From contig JAHIZU010000043.1 in the NCBI GenBank assembly GCA_018814265.1, forward strand, positions 1 through 8,846: a DNA stretch of 8,846 nucleotides, read 5' to 3'. How positions within the stretch are numbered: the stretch's first letter is position 1; every line of letters starts with the position of its first letter. The notes under the pieces are model-generated. The model was not told the DNA's origin. It saw only the letters and a list, made by a program, of their open reading frames with translations, and did no database searches. The stretch comes from Candidatus Margulisiibacteriota bacterium (GTDB taxonomy: Bacteria; Margulisbacteria; WOR-1; O2-12-FULL-45-9). The position numbers and the translations under genes are program-made. Positions 5,924-8,846 of this stretch are shown here, piece after piece.

Positions 5924-7963
5924 ATGATAATGACAGTAAATCTGCAGACCCCAGTCCAATATCTTAAGGGCGTTGGCCCAAGAGCGGCCATGCTGCTGAA
6001 AAAACTCGGCGTATTGACCGTTGAGGACCTGATCTATTTTTTCCCCCGTGATTATGATGATCGAACCCAAGTTGCTTTGATTTCTGAACTGACCTCTGCC
6101 GATTATCAGGTTATCAGAGGAGAAATTATAGATATTAGGCAGCAGCTTACCCGCAATCATTTCTCAGTTTTAAAGCTTAAAATTGCTGACCACTCAGGTT
6201 CTATCCAGGCGGTTTCGTTCAATCAGCCATATCTGGCGAGACTATTTCGCCCTGGAATGAAACTGATCATTTCCGGCAAGCTCGAATTCTCAAGCTTTGA
6301 AGGCATTAATCAATTTATTGTGCGGGATTATGAGATAGATACAGGCGTTAACCCAAAGATCGTGCCGCTTTACCCATTAACTAAAGGCCTTTTTCCCAAG
6401 AAGTTACGGAATATTGCCAAAACAGCTCTGGATAATTGTTTGGCCGACATTGAGGAATGGCTGCCGGAAGAGTTGCGCTTAAAGCACAAATTGTGCGGTC
6501 TGTGCGAAGCGATAGAGCATCTGCATTTCCCGGCCAAGCTTTCCCAAACAGTGCCGGCCCGCAGGAGACTGGCTTTTGATGATTTTTTTATATTTCAGCT
6601 TGGCTTGGGTTTGCGCCAGAGCAGGATAAAAGCTGAGGCAGGCATTTCATACAATATTGACCAAAGAATGCTGAATGATCTCCAGGAGGCCTTGCCTTTT
6701 AAGCTTACTTCGGCACAGGAAAGAGTCTTAAAGGAAATACAGGCTGATATGCAAAGCAATCATCCCATGAACCGCTTGCTGCAGGGTGATGTCGGGTCTG
6801 GAAAGACGATTATCGCCGCTCTATCTTCATTATTAGCCATTCACAATGGCTATCAAGTAGCTTTGATGGCGCCGACTGAGATCCTGGCGCAGCAGCATTA
6901 TGATAAGATCATCAGACTACCAGGATATCAGAAGATCAGAGTTGGGTTATTAACTGGCGCGACCCGGAAGAATAAACAGGTGGAAAAGCTAGACAAACAC
7001 GACTTGATAATTGGCACGCATGCTTTGATCCAGGATAAGGTTAACTTTGAAAAATTGGGATTGGTCATCATTGATGAACAGCACCGTTTTGGCGTGCAGC
7101 AGCGGGCGCAATTGGTAAAAAAAGGGGTCAACCCTGATTTTTTGGTCATGACTGCCACGCCGATTCCCAGGTCACTGGCCCTGACACTCTATGGCGATCT
7201 TGACCGCTCGGTGATTGATGAGTTGCCTCCAGGCAGGACGCCGGTCAAGACCTACTTTGTGCCTGAAGATAAACGGCGCGGCGCTTACGAATTTATGCGT
7301 CAGCAAATAAAGGCTGGCCGCCAGGTTTTTATTGTCTGTCCGCTGGTTGAGGAATCGTCAAAGGTTGACCTAAAGGCGGCTCTGGATGAGGCCGAGCGCT
7401 TGCAACGTGATATTTTTCCGGAATTGACGGTTGGCCTGCTGCATGGCAGGCTAAAGAGTGAGGCCAAGGATCAGGTCATGAAGCAATTTAAAGATGGCCA
7501 GATCCAGATACTGGTCTCCACAACAGTGATTGAAGTGGGGATTGATATACCGAATGCCACTGTTATGGTGGTGGAGCACGCCGAAAGGTTTGGTTTGTCG
7601 CAGTTGCATCAGTTGCGCGGCCGGATAGGCCGCGGGGCAAAGCAATCACACTGCTTTTTGCTGGCAGACGCTAAATCCCAAGAGTCCCGGGCCAGGATCA
7701 AGGCAATGATCGATTCAACAGACGGTTTTCAGCTGGCTGAAGTTGACCTGAAATTGCGCGGTCCAGGCGATTTCTATGGCATCAGGCAAAGCGGTTTGCC
7801 AAACTTTCGCGTTGCTGATATAATTATGGACGAGAAAATACTGCGGGAAGCGCGAAAGGCCGCATTTGATTTGATCGAGGAAGATGTGAACAGTGCGCGT
7901 AATATCTGGCAAAGCCAAGGGCAAAAAGTTAAAGGCGCCGTCGCAGGCGCGACCCTTAACTGA
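5924..7963 (+). CDS. recG: ATP-dependent DNA helicase RecG
   Basis: This 679-residue protein is close to the usual RecG length (about 690). RecG remodels stalled replication forks and Holliday junctions by double-strand translocation. LKGVGPRAAMLLKKLGV (14-30) is the helix-hairpin-helix entry, followed by DLIYFFPRDYDDR (35-47). The OB-fold wedge domain that splits the fork spans about 60-140. The helicase core has the Walker A GDVGSGKT (288-295), APTEILAQQH (316-325), the DEQH box in DEQHRFGVQQR (384-394), MTATPIPRSLALTLYGDLD (409-427), STTVIEVGIDIPNA (532-545) and QLRGRIGRG (563-571). The C-terminal TRG-like segment is DLKLRGPGDFYGIRQSGLP (608-626). All catalytic motifs are intact. An alternative ATG at 5930 is possible, but the first ATG has better Shine-Dalgarno spacing. 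The last 71 nt overlap rsmD in another frame. Confidence 0.98.
   Translation: MIMTVNLQTPVQYLKGVGPRAAMLLKKLGVLTVEDLIYFFPRDYDDRTQVALISELTSADYQVIRGEIIDIRQQLTRNHFSVLKLKIADHSGSIQAVSFNQPYLARLFRPGMKLIISGKLEFSSFEGINQFIVRDYEIDTGVNPKIVPLYPLTKGLFPKKLRNIAKTALDNCLADIEEWLPEELRLKHKLCGLCEAIEHLHFPAKLSQTVPARRRLAFDDFFIFQLGLGLRQSRIKAEAGISYNIDQRMLNDLQEALPFKLTSAQERVLKEIQADMQSNHPMNRLLQGDVGSGKTIIAALSSLLAIHNGYQVALMAPTEILAQQHYDKIIRLPGYQKIRVGLLTGATRKNKQVEKLDKHDLIIGTHALIQDKVNFEKLGLVIIDEQHRFGVQQRAQLVKKGVNPDFLVMTATPIPRSLALTLYGDLDRSVIDELPPGRTPVKTYFVPEDKRRGAYEFMRQQIKAGRQVFIVCPLVEESSKVDLKAALDEAERLQRDIFPELTVGLLHGRLKSEAKDQVMKQFKDGQIQILVSTTVIEVGIDIPNATVMVVEHAERFGLSQLHQLRGRIGRGAKQSHCFLLADAKSQESRARIKAMIDSTDGFQLAEVDLKLRGPGDFYGIRQSGLPNFRVADIIMDEKILREARKAAFDLIEEDVNSARNIWQSQGQKVKGAVAGATLN
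7877..7883 (+). promoter_or_regulatory. rsmD ribosome binding site within recG
   Basis: GAGGAAG lies inside the recG coding sequence, 9 nt before the GTG at 7893. It supports that GTG as the rsmD start and therefore the long overlap of the two genes. Confidence 0.55.
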
Positions 7964-8492
7964 CCGGGCAAAAGAAGCCCTTTTTAACATCTTGAGAAAT
8001 AAAGTTGTTGATAGCGCTTTTCTGGATCTCTTTGCCGGATCCGGAGCTGTTGGCATAGAGGCTTTATCCAGGGGCGCTGAAAAAGCTGTTTTTGTTGATC
8101 TTGATCGAAAAGCTGTCAGCATAATCAGGGAGAATCTTAAAAATACAGGATTGGCTGAGCAGGCTGATGTTTATGCGAATGACGCTGTTAGCGCTTTGAA
8201 GGTTTTGGGAAGTAAGCTTTCCAGGTTTGATCTCATTTTCCTGGGAGCGCCGTATGATAGCCCTGCTCTTGAAAGCGCCTTGGAAAAGATTGGAGAGTTG
8301 GATTTATTAAAGCGTTCCGGAGTGGTTATCGCAGAACACAGGAAACAACACAAGCTTTTGGAAGAATATGGGCAGCTGAAGATATTCAGGGAAGAAAAAT
8401 ACGGAGAAACGGTATTTGGTTTTTATGAGATGGGGAAACCTGCGACTGAACGTCGCGGTTTCCAAATTGAGGAAAAGCGAATTCGAGATTAA
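7893..8492 (+). CDS. rsmD: 16S rRNA (guanine-N2)-methyltransferase RsmD, with altered catalytic motif
   Basis: This 199-residue protein has normal family length. RsmD methylates N2 of G966 in 16S rRNA using S-adenosylmethionine. The N-terminus [16 protein letters not shown] (1-16) and [15 protein letters not shown] (20-34) match the conserved RxIxGxxxGxxL and RPTTDRVREALFNIL signatures, which fixes the GTG start at 7893. The SAM-binding motif I is [19 protein letters not shown] (44-62), and VFVDLDRKA (67-75) is the acidic motif II. The catalytic (D/N)PPY motif should follow FDLIFL, but the sequence reads GAPY (118-121). P120 and Y121 are kept, while the first two positions are changed. The rest of the fold looks intact, including VVIAEHR (144-150). 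The overlap with recG and the 1-nt gap to coaD suggest cotranscription. Confidence 0.93.
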   Translation: MRVISGKAKGKKLKAPSQARPLTDRAKEALFNILRNKVVDSAFLDLFAGSGAVGIEALSRGAEKAVFVDLDRKAVSIIRENLKNTGLAEQADVYANDAVSALKVLGSKLSRFDLIFLGAPYDSPALESALEKIGELDLLKRSGVVIAEHRKQHKLLEEYGQLKIFREEKYGETVFGFYEMGKPATERRGFQIEEKRIRD

Positions 8493-8493
8493 C

Positions 8494-8846
8494 ATGAAAG
8501 TAGCGATTTATCCAGGTAGTTTTGATCCGGTTACCAATGGGCACGTTGACGTGATCGAACGCGCGGCAAAGCTTTTTGACAAGGTGATCGTGGCGGTCAT
8601 CCGCAATCCGGAAAAGAAGCCCAGGTTTTCTTTAGAAGAGCGGGTTGAGATGCTGCAAAGATCATTGGTTAATGACCCAAGTGTTGATGTGGAAAGCTTT
8701 GATGGGTTATTGGTCGATTACGCTAAAAAGAAAAAGGCCAATATTATCGTTAGGGGCCTGCGCGCTGTCTCAGATTTTGACTATGAATTCCAGATGGCGC
8801 TGACTAACCGTAAAATGGCGCAGGAGATAGAGACCCTTTTCTTTAT
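8494..8846 (+). CDS. coaD: Phosphopantetheine adenylyltransferase CoaD (N-terminal part, 3' end outside window)
   Basis: This gene gives 117 complete codons of a protein that is normally about 160 residues. CoaD transfers AMP from ATP to 4'-phosphopantetheine, the penultimate step of coenzyme A synthesis. [20 protein letters not shown] (1-20) contains the nucleotidyltransferase TxGH motif as TNGH, with the GSFDP substrate loop. [11 protein letters not shown] follows. [20 protein letters not shown] is the strongly conserved active-site and oligomer segment, then [10 protein letters not shown] runs off the window. The ATG is separated from the rsmD stop by one nucleotide and has no strong Shine-Dalgarno, which suggests coupled translation. 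Conserved residues are as expected and nothing is missing in the visible part. Confidence 0.97.
   Translation, partial: MKVAIYPGSFDPVTNGHVDVIERAAKLFDKVIVAVIRNPEKKPRFSLEERVEMLQRSLVNDPSVDVESFDGLLVDYAKKKKANIIVRGLRAVSDFDYEFQMALTNRKMAQEIETLFF

Noticed and set aside
5813..5926. Target-site duplication TTAAAATG / TTAAATG flanking the palindrome
   Set aside because: The two copies differ by one base, sit at unequal distances from the repeat ends, and lie in AT-rich promoter and start-codon sequence, so chance is the simpler explanation.

Overview
The window holds the end of a flagellar rod/MS-ring/export operon, followed by a conserved housekeeping block. The likely source is an uncultured bacterium with moderate GC. 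FliH, FliI and FliJ next to FlgB, FlgC, FliE, FliF and FliG show a flagellar-type basal body with an export ATPase. The phylum cannot be fixed from the sequence. A deep-branching candidate phylum such as the Margulisbacteria/WOR-1 relatives is only a guess.

Positions 1-5592 (+ strand) carry flgB (3' end only), flgC, fliE, fliF, fliG, fliH, fliI and fliJ. Gaps are small or absent: fliF/fliG overlap by 1 nt, fliH/fliI by 4 nt, and the other gaps are 6-33 nt. This looks like one transcription unit whose promoter lies upstream of the window. FlgB and FlgC are proximal rod proteins, FliE joins the rod to the MS ring, FliF is the MS ring, FliG is the first switch/C-ring component, and FliH-FliI-FliJ form the export ATPase complex. 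Three structural proteins are abridged. FliG ends after its middle armadillo domain and has no torque-generating C-terminal domain. FliF lacks most of the beta-collar insertion of its RBM3 domain and instead has a Lys/Glu-rich linker before RBM3. FlgB has a short central segment. FlgC, FliE, FliI and FliJ look normal. The abridged proteins are intact open frames, so this looks like a deliberately reduced or divergent basal body and not gene decay. It is the main lead of the window.

Positions 5595-5786 (- strand) encode ribosomal protein L28 (rpmB), convergent with fliJ and only 2 nt from it. rpmB has a good sigma70-type promoter with an extended -10. That promoter sits so close to the start codon that the mRNA should be leaderless or nearly so. 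Positions 5787-5923 separate rpmB from recG and contain this promoter, a possible weak divergent recG promoter, and a nested GC-rich palindromic repeat. The right end of the repeat supplies the recG ribosome binding site.

Positions 5924-8846 (+ strand) carry recG (branch-migrating helicase), rsmD (16S rRNA m2G966 methyltransferase, overlapping recG by 71 nt) and coaD (phosphopantetheine adenylyltransferase, cut by the window end). A divergent rpmB next to recG-rsmD-coaD is a familiar bacterial arrangement. The RsmD here carries GAPY where the catalytic motif is normally (D/N)PPY. No tRNA, rRNA, CRISPR array or insertion sequence with a transposase was seen.
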